Origin: Mucor racemosus
Taxonomy: Eukaryota > Mucoromycota > Mucoromycetes > Mucorales > Mucoraceae
Direction: 5' to 3'
Length of the DNA: 64,000 nucleotides
NCBI GenBank assembly: GCA_027405735.1
Contig: JAPEHQ010000017.1
Coordinates: 999,501-1,063,500, forward strand
Shown here: positions 46,201 through 58,113 of the stretch, piece after piece
Numbering within the stretch: the stretch's first letter is position 1
Layout of the letters: the number at the start of each line of letters is the position of its first letter
Program-made: the position numbers and the translations under genes
The notes under the pieces: generated by a model
Told to the model about the DNA's origin: nothing
Databases searched by the model: none
What the model saw: only the letters and a program-made list of their open reading frames with translations

Positions 46201-47238
46201 TGGAGGAATGATAATGAATTTTGGTGTACCCAAGACTGTGATTTTAATGTGGTAGCACCCTGAATAATATTATACCAACAAGAGACGACGTTTTTCGATT
46301 TTTCGATTCTGTATTGTTGTGTAATGTTTAATCAACTAAAAGGTTTAAAATAAAAATGTTCCTGTATACCTTAGATATTGAATAATAATAGAAAAAAAAA
46401 CCAGTGTTAAATGCTTTTTTATTTATGCAAAAACAATTCTTTAAAAATCTTGAAAGTACATTATACAGTAGTAGTTGTGGGAGCCTGGCTATCTTTTTTT
46501 TTTTCTCTTCACTAAAATCCTCTTTTGAAATAGACTTTTTTGTTTTCAATGGAGTTCCATTGATTGTTTTGATAGAAACTAATTAACAGCAATTCAGAAG
46601 GAAACTTCAATATTCACACTCATTTAGCTAATGTAGATGCATCTTGAATGTTTTTAATGTACTTATTGTCATTATAGCAGTGGTATTCAAAGGTTTTTGA
46701 TACTAGCGAATACGGCCAAAACTAATACAGTTGCAACTTATGATTCTACCATAACTATAGTTGAGCTGTTTCAAAAGAAAGAAAACAGCAGTTTTTCTCT
46801 TTATGAAGCGGAATCTGTTGTTGGATTGGTGAAATATAAAATTACAGAATCCTCATCTACTGTACTTATAGTGTCATTACTTCCAATAATGTCTTTACGG
46901 CAAGTTTGCTTGACACTGCTGGTTCCAACATTTATATATAATCATTTCACGCATGCATTGCTTTTTTTTTTTTTTTTTTGTGTTGCAGCCATAATTTTAG
47001 GTGCTGCCTATTTTTTTTTTTTTTTTTTTTTTATTTTTAATTTATTAAACTTCTTGCAGAAAAAACGCAAGCAATTGCTTTTTAGTCTAAAAACTGGAGT
47101 AATCAGCCCGCGCTAGCATTTTCAGCAGCCATTTGCGTGCAGAATAATTCGGGAAGGACCATTTCAGCACGCTTTCTGCATGGAAACCTCTTTTTTCTGC
47201 TCGAGCGGAGCTATTTGTTCGATATTTTCTCCATAGTG
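43297..47238. mobile_element. 3.9-kb TIR element without recognisable transposase
   Basis: Ends (T/C)ACTATGGAGAAAAT and its reverse complement; GTA on each side (43294-43296, 47239-47241). Near both ends the motif GCACGCA/TGCGTGC recurs (about ten copies, mostly 43350-43610 and 47100-47180), as expected for subterminal transposase-binding sites. The interior has only short frames, a homopolymer-rich part at 46960-47040, and the 104-bp tandem array. It looks like a non-autonomous or decayed DNA transposon. Confidence 0.65.
44985..45830. repeat. Tandem array of about eight 104-bp units
   Basis: The landmark GATGAATAAACTTGGTA recurs at about 45038, 45141, 45246, 45350, 45454, 45539 (shortened unit), 45643 and 45748, that is every 103-105 bp. 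Units differ at many positions, so the array is old. The unit length is not a multiple of three and no frame is kept. It lies in the middle of the 3.9-kb element. Confidence 0.8.
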
Positions 47239-47880
47239 GTAATTGCATTTTTCGTAGAAAAACCTAGATTTTTGTTAATTTTTTTTTCAAATTCAGAATT
47301 TGGGATGAGGATATATAAGGGAAAAATTGAGGCTAGAAACGAAGGTATTCGTTTGCGCACATTTTTGAGGATATCTCCACGAAAAATCAATATTTTAAAA
47401 AAATCTAAATTGGACCCGAGAAAGCTCAACGAGATTGATGACATGAATGTAAAAAAAATGCTGCTCAATTTAACCGATATTTTAAAATCTACTATAAAAG
47501 TATCAAAAAAAGGGGGGAAAGTGCTCAGAATTTTTTCATACTAAAATATATTATAGAGAATATCAAAACAAGTTTTATTATCAAAAAATATTAGTGTAAC
47601 TTAATTCTTCTCAGAGATATGAAGTCTCAAAGTTTTTATTTTTAGCAGCGAAATATCTGTAGAAGTCTGAAACATTAGCACTAAAATTATCATATCAACT
47701 GCAAAAGATAGGATATTTTCGGATACGCGTTTTTGGATTAGAGTTGATCATCTCAGGTACATTGCCATACAAGTTTTTCTTGATGTTATTTAGTGAAAAA
47801 AAAAGTAGGGCAGGAATGAAAAGCGAGACTCAGTTTTCAAAGGGAAAGGAGTGACCTTTACTTGTTTTTGAGTCTTTCAT

Positions 47881-48180
47881 GAGATATAATATAAACTTAG
47901 GAATAAGTAACGTAATGCGACCAGTTCATATGTATTTAGCAGTATTCAAGATATGCCATAAAAGGTGCTTTGTACGAGATTATTTATTTAGATAAGAGCT
48001 CACGCTTCGATTTTGAAATTTTAAATTTTAAAAAATATACATATGATACTATTAAATGTAAATTTTATTCGAATCTTGTTTTATAAAAGCAACATCCACA
48101 ATCACGTATACTATTATTCTAAAAATACAATCTATTAAAGGCTTTTTTTTTTTTATTTTTCGGTACTTGTTTACAATAAT
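47881..48180. other. Junction between repeat block and gene block
   Basis: AT-rich, nothing recognised; contains the 3' UTR of the DnaJ gene at its right side. Confidence 0.4.
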
Positions 48181-49479
48181 TTAACCTCTGATCTTAGGAG
48201 CCAACCTCCTTAATTCATCGCAATTTTTCATTTTCATATTTTCAGCCTTCTTGTAAGCTTTTTCATTTCGACCAATAATACCGAATACAACACCATCTGC
48301 TTGAGCCATCAAGTTTGCTCTTTGTCTCTGCTCTTGATGACATGCAGCCCTCAATTCTCCCACCCATTCTGTTTCGATTTGTCTTTCTGTTCTTTGGAAT
48401 TTATACATGTTGTTCTTTACTGTTGTATCAAACACTTTAGGATTAACGTAATAATTGATATGATTTGATTTTGTGCTTCTCAAATTAGTATTAGGGGGTT
48501 GAGGACGGAAAGTATAAAGTGGCTCTCCATCGAATGAGAAGAGTAATGCAAAAATAGCAAGAATCGATATGAGAATAATAGGCATCATCTGTGACAGACC
48601 ACCAGACAGGTCTCCATCGCCTGTTCTTTGTTGTCTTTGTTGTTGTCTAAATCGTTGTTGCTGCTGTCTATATCTTTGCTGTTGTTGCTGTGCCCTGAAA
48701 TTAGGTCCAAAATTATTACGCATGCCTCCTCCAAAGAACATGTTGAACAAATCCTCTGGTGACACTTCGTCGCCATATCTTCTATTATATGCATGCTGTT
48801 GATGTTGTTGATGGTAAGAGGATGTTCTTCCTCGACTATTGTCCGCATCTCCTCCTTCATCATGAATAGCTCTTTTATTCGAATCGGATAATACATCAAA
48901 TGCCTTAGCGACCACTGCCAATATTATTTCAATTAAAACAAAGTTCCTTTTCAAATAATATACCTACTTACATTTAAAGGCTTCGTCCGCACCTGGCGCA
49001 CTGTTCTTATCAGGATGGAATTGCAAGGCTTGCTATAGGAAGCAACGCGTTTTTTAGTTTTATGCATCAAAATATCTCCAGTGTCATTGACTAACCTTTC
49101 TGTATGCTTTTTTGATTTGTACGTCGGTTGCTGTTCTCTCAACGGATAAAACTTTATAATAATCTCTGCCACAACCTAAGATAGTCTTTACAGCTTTCAC
49201 TTGTTCAGTAGTGTACTTTCGCTCCTGAGCGGGTTCAGGCGTGCTACTTTGTTGACGAGAAGGAGTAGATGTGGAGGTAGATGTGGTATAACTTGGTTTG
49301 GATTGTTTAGGTTCAGAGCTCTGCTTTTTTACCAATGATAATAATTGTTCTCCTTGGGCAGTTGGGAATAAACGAATGGATTTTTCAGTGAAGCGAAGAG
49401 CTTTTGAACAATCTCCTTTCTCTAAAGAATTCTTTGCTATTGAAAGACACTTTAAGGCTTCATCTTTATTACTTTCCAT
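48181..49479 (-). CDS. DNAJB12/B14-type ER membrane J-protein
   Basis: Tail-anchored-like Hsp40 that recruits cytosolic Hsp70 at the ER membrane for protein folding and degradation. Exons 49479-49096, 49032-48972, 48914-48181; 392 residues. N-terminus MESNKDEALKCLSIAKNSLE is the conserved helical start of the family; the J domain (about 105-170) has DYYKVLSV, KKAYRK and, in exon 2, the catalytic HPD (QFHPDKN). A Gln/Arg-rich and Gly/Phe-containing linker follows, then one membrane span (IILISILAIFALLF) and the C-terminal DUF1977 domain with the YYVNPKVF-type motif. Intron donors are GTTAGT and GTAAGT. The gene starts a roughly 1.1-kb divergent interval with INTS2. Confidence 0.9.
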
Positions 49480-50635
49480 ATTTGACTGAAAGAACAGGCT
49501 TTTTTTTTTTCTGTATAAAGAAAGAATAAAGAGATATATGAAAATCCTCAGTGCAACAATCCCTTATTCCCGTAATATCTGTTCTACAGTGATTGGTCGA
49601 GAATTGCCTACTTTTTGGGTAGATTTTATTAAAACTCTATCTAAATTTTTAAGCGATTTAGTTTCTATAGAAATATGTACCCTTTTAAATCGCATTGTTT
49701 AAATACTATTATCACTTAATTTCATTGTTTAACTATTGAAATTATTACATATAACCTGCCGTTTGATGTCATGTACAAAATAAGGTTTTTACACACACAT
49801 TTGTATTTAAAATTATTGGGGTAACTATACAACTTGTGTACATCAATTAGACCAATCTCTCTCTAGTAGATTAGCGAATCAGTCGGTAATATTTACCTTC
49901 TTCAATTAAGGTGATGTGATGAATTAGAAATCCCACTGTGAAAATTTTTATCACCTTGATGCGGATGTTCAAAGCTGCTTACAGATCAAAGTATGAACCT
50001 TAATTGATGTTGTTAGAAACAGCCAACCGTTTCCGTAATTTATTGGATCTAAGCACTCAAAGACTAATATAAAATGAAGCATCTACATCAAAGACATAAA
50101 ATAAACGGGATGGGCTTTATGAGGAGATCAAAAGAACGATGTCAAATCTGACATGAATGAAAATTTAAGAGTCGATTCGAATGGTAGGCTCTCATAAATC
50201 AAGATAAGCACTTGTCATCGTTTTGTATATATAGGGAATTTGGCTTTTGTTTGTTTCTTTCTATTGTTAGGAAATGGCGTTGCTGTATTGTTAAAGTCAT
50301 GCCTTTTATAAAATAAATTATCAGCATTGTGGCAAAAAAAAAATATTAAATATATCTTTAAAGGTTTTTTTTACAGCAAAATGGATGTGTTTAACTTTAG
50401 CTACATTAAGATTTCTGTTTTTCGTAATATTAGCTATATGATTGAATTTTTTTTTTTTTTATTAGAAAACTCATCGAAACATGTAGCAATTAGCAGCTTT
50501 TACGAGGCACTGTGCTTTTGCAAACTGTGATATGGAGTAGAAAGTAGCTCACACAGTCACTGCAACAGGCAGGAAAATCTTCACAAGAACGAAAAAGACA
50601 ATGCTCAACCCTTTATTGACCAATATATCTATATA
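49480..50635. other. Divergent interval between DnaJ and INTS2-like genes
   Basis: No gene assigned. 49538-49700 holds a 54-codon frame (MKILSATIPYSRN...) of unknown meaning. A frame in phase with INTS2 is open upstream from 50531, and a 12-codon upstream ORF (50601-50636) overlaps the INTS2 ATG as TAATG. No sequence like the missing N-terminal half of INTS2 was found here. Confidence 0.4.
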
Positions 50636-52796
50636 ATGAACAAAAAGCCCTTCAACCTTGATTCATTCTATCAACTGCTAAAGGGGCGTGTATTTCATAA
50701 TATAGATTATCAATCTTGGTTGCTTGAATGTATGAAAAACGCAACATTACCAATTCACCCTAAATTCGGCCCTGTCATAAACGAGTTCGTGTTGAGGTAC
50801 TTTTTACGCCTTTATTTTTCTCGAGTAGAGCATTATTCAATTTTTAAAATAGTACGTTTTTAACAGATCAATGCCATAAAATTCCAGAAATCATTGTAGA
50901 AGCATATTTTGAAGATTGTTCAACAATATCAACTAACCAAATATTGATGCTCTTGTATATTTTGACATTTAACGATTATATAATTGCTTTTCAAACCGAA
51001 CCCAAACTAATGTCTATGAATAACACCAAAGAACAAAAAGGTAGATCATAATTAAAATTCTGATCCACTGCTAATTAGAGAATACTAAAAATTATATCCT
51101 TGAAGCGTATCCTGTTGATTTACTAGATCGCATTCCTATTCGATTCATCTTGAACCATGTCGAATCATATCAAAGTGGAAATGCATACAAATCGATATAT
51201 TCAGATTTATTAGCGCTTTCGGCAAACTTATATCCAGAATTATTCGACATTCAAAGTTTCTTGATTCAAGAAGGAAAAGATTCTACAGTAGATGCATTAT
51301 GGGACATAAAAGCTGTTTATAAAGATTGGAGAAAGAATTTGACTATAATAGAATTAAAACAACTTTTAGGTCAATGGGAGACAAATGTATCATTAGTTGT
51401 CGATGGTAAAATACGAGAAAATAAGAAAGCTGAACGATAATTAGATATTAATATCATGCAAGTTTTATCATATTTAGAAACAATTGCTACCGTCGATATT
51501 CAAGATTACGCTTTATGTATGATATCTACATTAGCACCACCATGTTTAGATGGAAAACTAAATACCCGAATTGCAGAAGCATTTATATCAACATGGGAAA
51601 CATTTAATAGAAGTATTCCTCATACATTATGGACAATGACAATCAACCTCCTAACACCAGAGTATGATGATTTAAATAGCTTTAATCAATCAAATATTAA
51701 TATATGTTTATTATAGAAATTATACTTTGAATGACCTGATCCAAGACCCACATATAACGTTTAAATGCGATCCTCGCATTTTCAGATCAGAACAACTATT
51801 GCCTATCTGGTTACATGTGCTATCCTGTTTAAGAACAACATCAAAGCACCGTATTTGGAAAAGATATCATACTGTTTTCCCTAATTCAAATGTAAGTTAT
51901 ACCGTGTATAACATCAATAGAATAATAAGTAAACATTCTCTATAGAACCAATTTAATTCTCGAAATGTTCTTGCTCTTGCAAATGCCCAAGATACCGTAA
52001 TGCTCCAATTATTGCTCGAATTATGCTTAGTAAAACCTCAGGATAAATACAACAATGATGCTCTCGAGAAATCAAGAAAATTAATATGTGAATTCATACA
52101 TTCAATATTTATTGATGATCGTGAATCTATCTTGACCAAAATTCTACACTTTCAAACATACTCTACAGATCTTATTCCAATGGTAGTAGAATTGATACCC
52201 TCAATCTATACAGTCTTTAATTTTGTCTCGGAATTAACACGGCAACCTCAAGTAGATAAGCAAGTGTTTGGTATATTGATAGCATGTCACTTATGTGAAA
52301 AATATCCTCTTGAGCCTTAGTAAGTTGTATACACAGATATAAGACTTATATATATATATGTATATATTATTAATATGATGTATAGTTTAATAACTGCAGA
52401 AAAGCATATATTGCCCCGTTTATTAAGAATTGCTTTTCCTGTTACTCGCGAAGGCCAACCCTCTAACGCATGTGTTCCATCAGAATTTCTCGTTAAAGCA
52501 ATACCGGGATTTGTACACCTTGCGCGAGCATTCCCTCATTTTGGGCCACAAATATTACGAGCATTTGAAGGTTAGTTTGATAAAAAGGCAATGCTACAAT
52601 GTTGCAAAAGAAAACTAAATCCTATGGGTTGATAGATATTCGTAAAGGGTTACCAGAACCTCGACAATTTATTGGTCAAGAAGGGAATAGTAAAATCATA
52701 TTAGTTTTACAATTACACAAAGTGCTTCAAGATTCAAAAGCACTTGTGCAAATTGAAGCTGATAGAATGGATCAAGTTAATAAAGTAACTCTTTAA
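50636..52796 (+). CDS. Integrator complex subunit 2-like protein (C-terminal half only)
   Basis: Integrator cleaves nascent RNA at snRNA and paused protein-coding genes; INTS2 is a helical scaffold subunit. Exons 50636-50796, 50853-51040, 51079-51405, 51445-51661, 51717-51891, 51946-52319, 52386-52570, 52636-52796; 595 residues, every junction in frame. Matching stretches in order: [11 protein letters not shown] and [86 protein letters not shown], and [12 protein letters not shown]. Animal INTS2 is about 1,200 residues; these correspond to its second half. Introns 2 and 3 are only 38-39 nt. Exons 1-2 are the least certain. The stop overlaps the stop of the OB-fold gene. Confidence 0.72.
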
Positions 52797-53255
52797 TAAA
52801 GCTTCTTCTCCAAAAATATAGCAGAGCGATTGTTTTTGGTATTGATATCATTGAATTTAATGGATGGTTCTAATTCAATCTCGGTGGCATATAATCTTAA
52901 ATAACCTTCAACGGTTTCGGTAAAAGCTTGTTTAATATCATACACAGAATCAATTTGTAATTCTATATATTATTAGGCAATGCTGACAATAGATGAGTTG
53001 GGATGAAAACTAACCTGATTTTGTATTCAAAATGATACAACCTGTATCATCTCCAATTAAATATTCGTAAATATGGATGGTTGAGCCAGCTAAACCAAGC
53101 AAAAAAAAAGAGCGAATTAACAGATGATTTAAATTTATAGTTATTCACACTTTACACTGTTCATGTTTTGTTTCCAAAGAAACAACAAGTTCTATAATTT
53201 TAGCTTTCAAATCAATGCGAAATTGATCAGGAGTTAAATTCGCAATATTCAACAT
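52793..53255 (-). CDS. Small OB-fold protein (SOSS-B-like)
   Basis: Exons 53255-53156, 53089-53015, 52962-52793; 114 residues. After [12 protein letters not shown] the fold shows strand-like segments [33 protein letters not shown] and a C-terminal [11 protein letters not shown]. The (V/I)GD(D/E)TGCI turn is the hallmark of the single OB-fold proteins related to SOSS-B (hSSB/NABP) and plant At4g28440, which bind single-stranded nucleic acid. The length suits a lone OB domain. SOSS-B proteins act with Integrator subunits in animals, so its place tail-to-tail with an INTS2-like gene is suggestive, though the family call is tentative. Coding regions overlap by 4 bp (52793-52796). Confidence 0.62.
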
Positions 53256-53533
53256 TTTTAAATGATTTTATAATTGTATATATATATTTTTTTTTCGAGT
53301 TTTTTAATGAAAACTATCCAATATTTCTAAATAATAATATTTGTATTTCTTTAAAAGAAATTGTGCGTGTGGTTGTGTAATTGTTGTACGTATAAGTGAA
53401 TGAAGAAAAGAAAAGAGAAAGAGAAAGAAAGAGTAGAATGAAAGAGAAAAAAAAGGGAAAATATTAAATTTTTTAACGGTTGAAACCCAACATTATTTAC
53501 AGATGTTACTTATAAAAAAAGTGGTTATTTCTC

Positions 53534-54591
53534 TTACTTGTTTCTCACATACTTGCCAACAACGACGGCGTGATCTCTTTCATAAGGTTCAAGAGTAAGT
53601 TGTTCTTGAGGCTTAATTCTTTCTTCTTGGAGCTTCTTAACTTCACGAGCAAAGACAGTAGCAGCATCCACAGTGGAATCAATACAAGAAGCCTTGATAG
53701 AGATAACAATGTGGCCCTCATTCTTGAGGAAATAATGAGCATTCAATGCAATAATACGAGCTTGATCGGGTTGGGCAACATCAGCGAAAATGACATCAAC
53801 CATGGGGACAAGCATACGATACTTTTGAGGATGACGAGCATCTTCAATGATGGGAACAACATTAGTACGCTTCTTGGCCATGTTGATTAAATCACGACCA
53901 GGACGGTGAGAGAATTCAACAGCATAAACAGCACCTTCAGGGCCAACAATGTCAGCAACATGAGAAACGGAAGTACCAGAGGCAGCACCGAGATAGAGAA
54001 CCTTCTTACCGGGTGCAATGTGAATGTGATCAAGACCACCCAAAACAGCAGCAGCTAACTTGGATCTGAAAGGATTCCAAACACGATATTCGATCTTGGT
54101 ACCCTCGGGACCATCAATAGAAATACGCTTTTCACCATAAACGGCTTCACCGGGAACCAAGTTCTTGGTAACCAAAAGATCTTCCTTACCACGGGCAACG
54201 AAAATACCGGCATGTCTGTGAGGTTCAACAACAACCTTGGCTCCACCACGGGCTCCACCGCCGAAACCACCACGACCACCACGAGGAGCACCACGACCAC
54301 CACGGGGGGCACCACGGCCACCTAAAGAAATGTCAAAATTTAGTATAGAATTCAATTGGGAATCAATCAAAGAAAAAACTTACCACCACGGCCACCGAAT
54401 CCACCACCACGGCCTCCACGATCACCACCGAATCCACCACGGCCTCCACCACGACCACCGCCGAATCCACCACGGCTTCCACCACGACCTCCACCGCGGC
54501 CTCCACGATCACCACCGAATCCACCACGGCCTCCACCACGACCTCCACCGAAACCACCACGGCTACCGCCACGACCACCTTCGTAAGCCAT
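53534..54591 (-). CDS. Fibrillarin (box C/D snoRNP 2'-O-methyltransferase)
   Basis: Nucleolar enzyme that methylates rRNA guided by box C/D snoRNAs. Exons 54591-54384 and 54321-53534; 331 residues. The first about 95 residues are a Gly/Arg-rich (GAR) domain in RGG repeats, split by the 62-bp intron. The methyltransferase domain has [29 protein letters not shown], the SAM-binding [33 protein letters not shown] and [11 protein letters not shown]. The C-terminus ends YVRNK. Its codons are GC-richer than neighbouring genes, consistent with high expression. Repetitive GAR codons create long antisense frames that are not genes. Confidence 0.96.
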
Positions 54592-55048
54592 TATATGTTA
54601 TTTGTTGTTGTTGTTTTTACTGGGAGATTTAATGAAAAAAAAGAGTTGATTTTGTTTCCAAAGTTCTACAAAATCAAATGAGCAAAAGGGCTAATTTCTT
54701 TAAATTAAAAAAAATAAAGAAGGTAAGGTTATTGATAAAAACTAAACAAACTTTTTTTTTTTCAAATGTTTAAAAAAATATTTTAAACCGCAACAACTGT
54801 CTAAAGCTTTGACATGTGGCTTATAAGGCATTCTTTCAATGCGCATTGGTGCAAAGATGTTTAGAAGATGTAGGAGCTATCAAAGACTGCTTTTACTGCA
54901 ATGTCTTTCACCTTGAATGGCATTGGTAAGTAATGCAGAACGGTGGCTGAGTTGTTGATGATGAGTGGGAGTTGAGGAGGCTCAAAAGAAAGAGGATCTC
55001 GAGGTAATTTTCTTTTACTTTTTTTCTTTATCTTGTCTATCGAATAAA
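54592..55048. promoter_or_regulatory. Divergent interval, fibrillarin / UPF0390
   Basis: 457 bp between divergent starts of two genes with nucleolar or growth-related roles. Pyrimidine-rich near both starts. No consensus motif was confirmed. Confidence 0.4.
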
Positions 55049-55462
55049 ATGGCTCAAGGTTCAAAGACAAAAAAGCCCGGAAATCCCAAGCAAAAAGGTG
55101 GTAGAGAGAAGAAGGGAATTATGAAGAAAGGATGTATGTATATTTTATTCAGCATTGTATCGAAATCATCAATTAAATCATTTGTTTATAGCTAGAAGAA
55201 TCCCACCCAAGCAAGCTTCTCTAGTCAAACAAAGATCATTGGATAAGGTTTGGCATTAAATTTTAGATAACTTATATATTCTAGACTAAAAATAATATAG
55301 AAACTTACTGCTGAAATCAACAAAAATATCGAAAGACAAATGTCTGTCAAGGCTAATGCTGTTGGTAAGCTTACCATCATGAAGAAGTTGGCTGACGAAA
55401 AGACAACACCTGAAGATAAAACAAAGATCAAGAGATCCAGTAACACTAGATTAACAACCTAA
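55049..55462 (+). CDS. UPF0390 (L10K/DUF2462) family protein
   Basis: Exons 55049-55133, 55192-55247, 55301-55462; 100 residues, very basic. Starts MAQGSKTKKPGNPKQKGGR and continues ARRIPPKQASLVKQRSLDKK-like across the junctions, then KLTAEINKNIERQMSVKANA, the helical segment seen in human C19orf53 (L10K) and fungal relatives. These small proteins are thought to be nucleolar or ribosome-biogenesis-associated; a direct function is not established. The second donor is GTTTGG, weaker than usual, but it is required by the conserved frame. Confidence 0.82.
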
Positions 55463-57627
55463 ATCATTGGATCTTTCAATTATTATCAGCATGCCAGTTT
55501 TTGTATATTAATGTTTTCATATCCCCTTTTTCAACAATCCAAAATAAAACTTTTGTATTTTGGTCTCTATATTATATTGTATTCTTATAACTGCTCTGTT
55601 TGTGACATATAATGAAAGGTGATTTGAGGTGTACTTTTCTGTGGCGCCTCTTTGCATGAACAATGAGCAAACAGGTAATAGTAGCTCAATAATCTGTATT
55701 TTATCTTTGAACCTCAATCTTATACATTCTTTCCAAATCGGTGTAAAATCACGAATGTAAGGTGTTTTTGTAAAAAAAAAAAAAAGTATAACATTTTACT
55801 AGACATGTTCATCAATGTGCTCTGATGTAACAATGTGGTTAATTAGTTGAAAAAGGGCGTGAAATAATCCTTTAAACGGTATTCATCAACTGCAAAAAAG
55901 AATTAAAAATTCTTTTTTTCGGGGAATCAAACTGGTGAATTTTGAATCCTTCAAAAATCCCTTGTGTACACTCATGATTTTTCCCAAAAATCAGAAAATT
56001 CGAATTTAAACAACATAAACAACAATTAAATCCATAACAATGTGAGAATAAAAAGTAATTATGGACTATATTCACCTTATGGAAGCTTTATATTGAATAT
56101 TTCCTATTGAAAAAATTGACTTTTGTGCAATAAACGTTTTTTTGAATAAAGAGTTTTCATTGCAAATTAGAATATAAAAAAACAAATTTTTCTGTATTAT
56201 CAGATAGATAATTTAATTTTGTGTATGTGGGTATTTTTTATTTTCAAATTTATCCCTAGAATTCGTCGATAAATCGCAAAATTTGTCGAAGAAAATCGCA
56301 AAATGCAAAAATTGATCCAGAATCAGAAAAAAAAATTAATGATTAAAATACCGCTTTTGCTGAGAATAACTGAAAAATAAGACTTTATTCGACAATTTTG
56401 CTTTTTTTCTTCTACAATGAGTGTATAATTTGGCAGTATGTTAGAAAAAACACAGTAATTATCTTTTTTATATATATTATCATATTTAACTTTATTATTT
56501 TGGTAGACTATGTACGTTATATGACAAAAAAACTAAATATGCAAGTTTATAATATAGTGTGAATATTCTCAACTGTATGAAATATCACTTTTACGTCTTA
56601 TTTCGGCCAATTAAAATCTATCGAATACATTTGTTATCTGAAACTGTGTCTGTGAACACTCTTGGCTGTGTGTTATTTATTAACTCTATAAAGTGTGATG
56701 ATTTATAAAAAATTTGCGCTGAATATGTGAATATTTAAACTATAGATTCCTTATTTTATAGATCGTTTTAAGGCTTTTTTTTTTGTAATAAAAGTGTCAG
56801 CACCCAAGTAAGATTTTGGTCAGCCTTATAGAAAGTAATTGATTGTATGCCATACTGCCCATCTTGAAAAAGACATAGCATTCCACAGTTGACAGTCGTA
56901 TTTTTGACGAAAAATATTCCGAAATAAGCCTTAAATACGCCAGCATTGCAATTTTCTTGTCTATATATATGCTCCTCTGAATAGCTATTTATGTAAAGTG
57001 CTCAGCACTGATGTGGAAACAGAAATGGTTGATGAAAACTCTCAAAACGATTGATTTCTGTGCTTGGAAACAGAAACTCCGTCTGTGTTTTAATACCCCT
57101 GATTTTTTTTCGCAGGCCGCTAAATTTTGACAGATCGGCGTTTGTTTTGGGAGGCAACGAAATTTGCTTAAAACAACCCATTAAAAGATTGAATAACACG
57201 CTAATAGTTTTGTGCACATTTTGATAAAAAAAACATTGGCACATATGAATTATAATTATTTCATTAATGCTGCGCAGTTAAAAGCTAAACATTCATCTTT
57301 TAGCGCTCGAAAAAACGATCTATTTGTAAACACAGTACTTGGTTTATCAAAAACACATTTATAATTTAGAATAGAACATTCCATAAGGCAGTAAATAAGA
57401 AGTCTTTTTATAAGAATTTGAATTTTTTATTTAAGAGACTGTACAATAACAAAAAAAAGACTAGCTTTGAATTTTTTTTGAGTAAGGTGTGATTGTGTGT
57501 ATATATGGAAAGAATAAGAGAGAAAAGAGAATCACTTTACAAAGTTATATTATAGAAAGAATATTAATAGAATGCATAGTTAATGGTAGTGATGTTGTTG
57601 TTGTGATATCGATTATTGAAAAATAAT
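55463..57627. other. Gene-poor AT-rich interval before the histone genes
   Basis: About 2.2 kb. No gene, RNA gene or family repeat recognised on either strand; only short frames rich in Phe/Lys/Asn. The first 100 bases are the UPF0390 3' UTR. Confidence 0.4.
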
Positions 57628-58047
<420 letters not shown>

Positions 58048-58106
58048 TTATTATTTGTTAGAATAAAAATATGAAAGAATGGGGAAAAAAAGTGAATTAG
58101 GAGGGT

Positions 58107-58113
58107 ATTTATA
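58107..58113 (-). promoter_or_regulatory. TATA box of H3
   Basis: TATAAAT on the sense strand, about 69 bp before the ATG, in the same position as in the other three histone genes. Confidence 0.55.

Larger units (their letters stand above)
42880..47880 (+). repeat. Repeat family A, copy 3 (split by a 3.9-kb element)
   Basis: 42880-43296 continues at 47239-47880: ATCGATCAAGCTATT on the left and GCATTTTTCGTAGA on the right join as in copy 2 (10785-10825). The right part encodes ARNEGIRLRTFLRISPRK like the other copies. Confidence 0.65.

Noticed and set aside
46697..47116. 139-codon ORF inside the 3.9-kb element
   Set aside because: Its second half is poly-Phe from T-tracts; no domain, likely chance.
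49538..49700. 54-codon frame as a missing N-terminal exon of INTS2
   Set aside because: I could not align it with INTS2 and no splice path joins it in frame to 50636 without stops.
54237..54632. Long plus-strand and minus-frame ORFs rich in His/Pro or Val opposite fibrillarin
   Set aside because: They are shadows of the GAR-domain codon repeats of fibrillarin.
54861..55070. Minus-strand frame with fairly protein-like text (FEPPQLPLIINNSATVLHY)
   Set aside because: It overlaps exon 1 of the UPF0390 gene in antisense and has no upstream or downstream continuation after splicing attempts; left unannotated.
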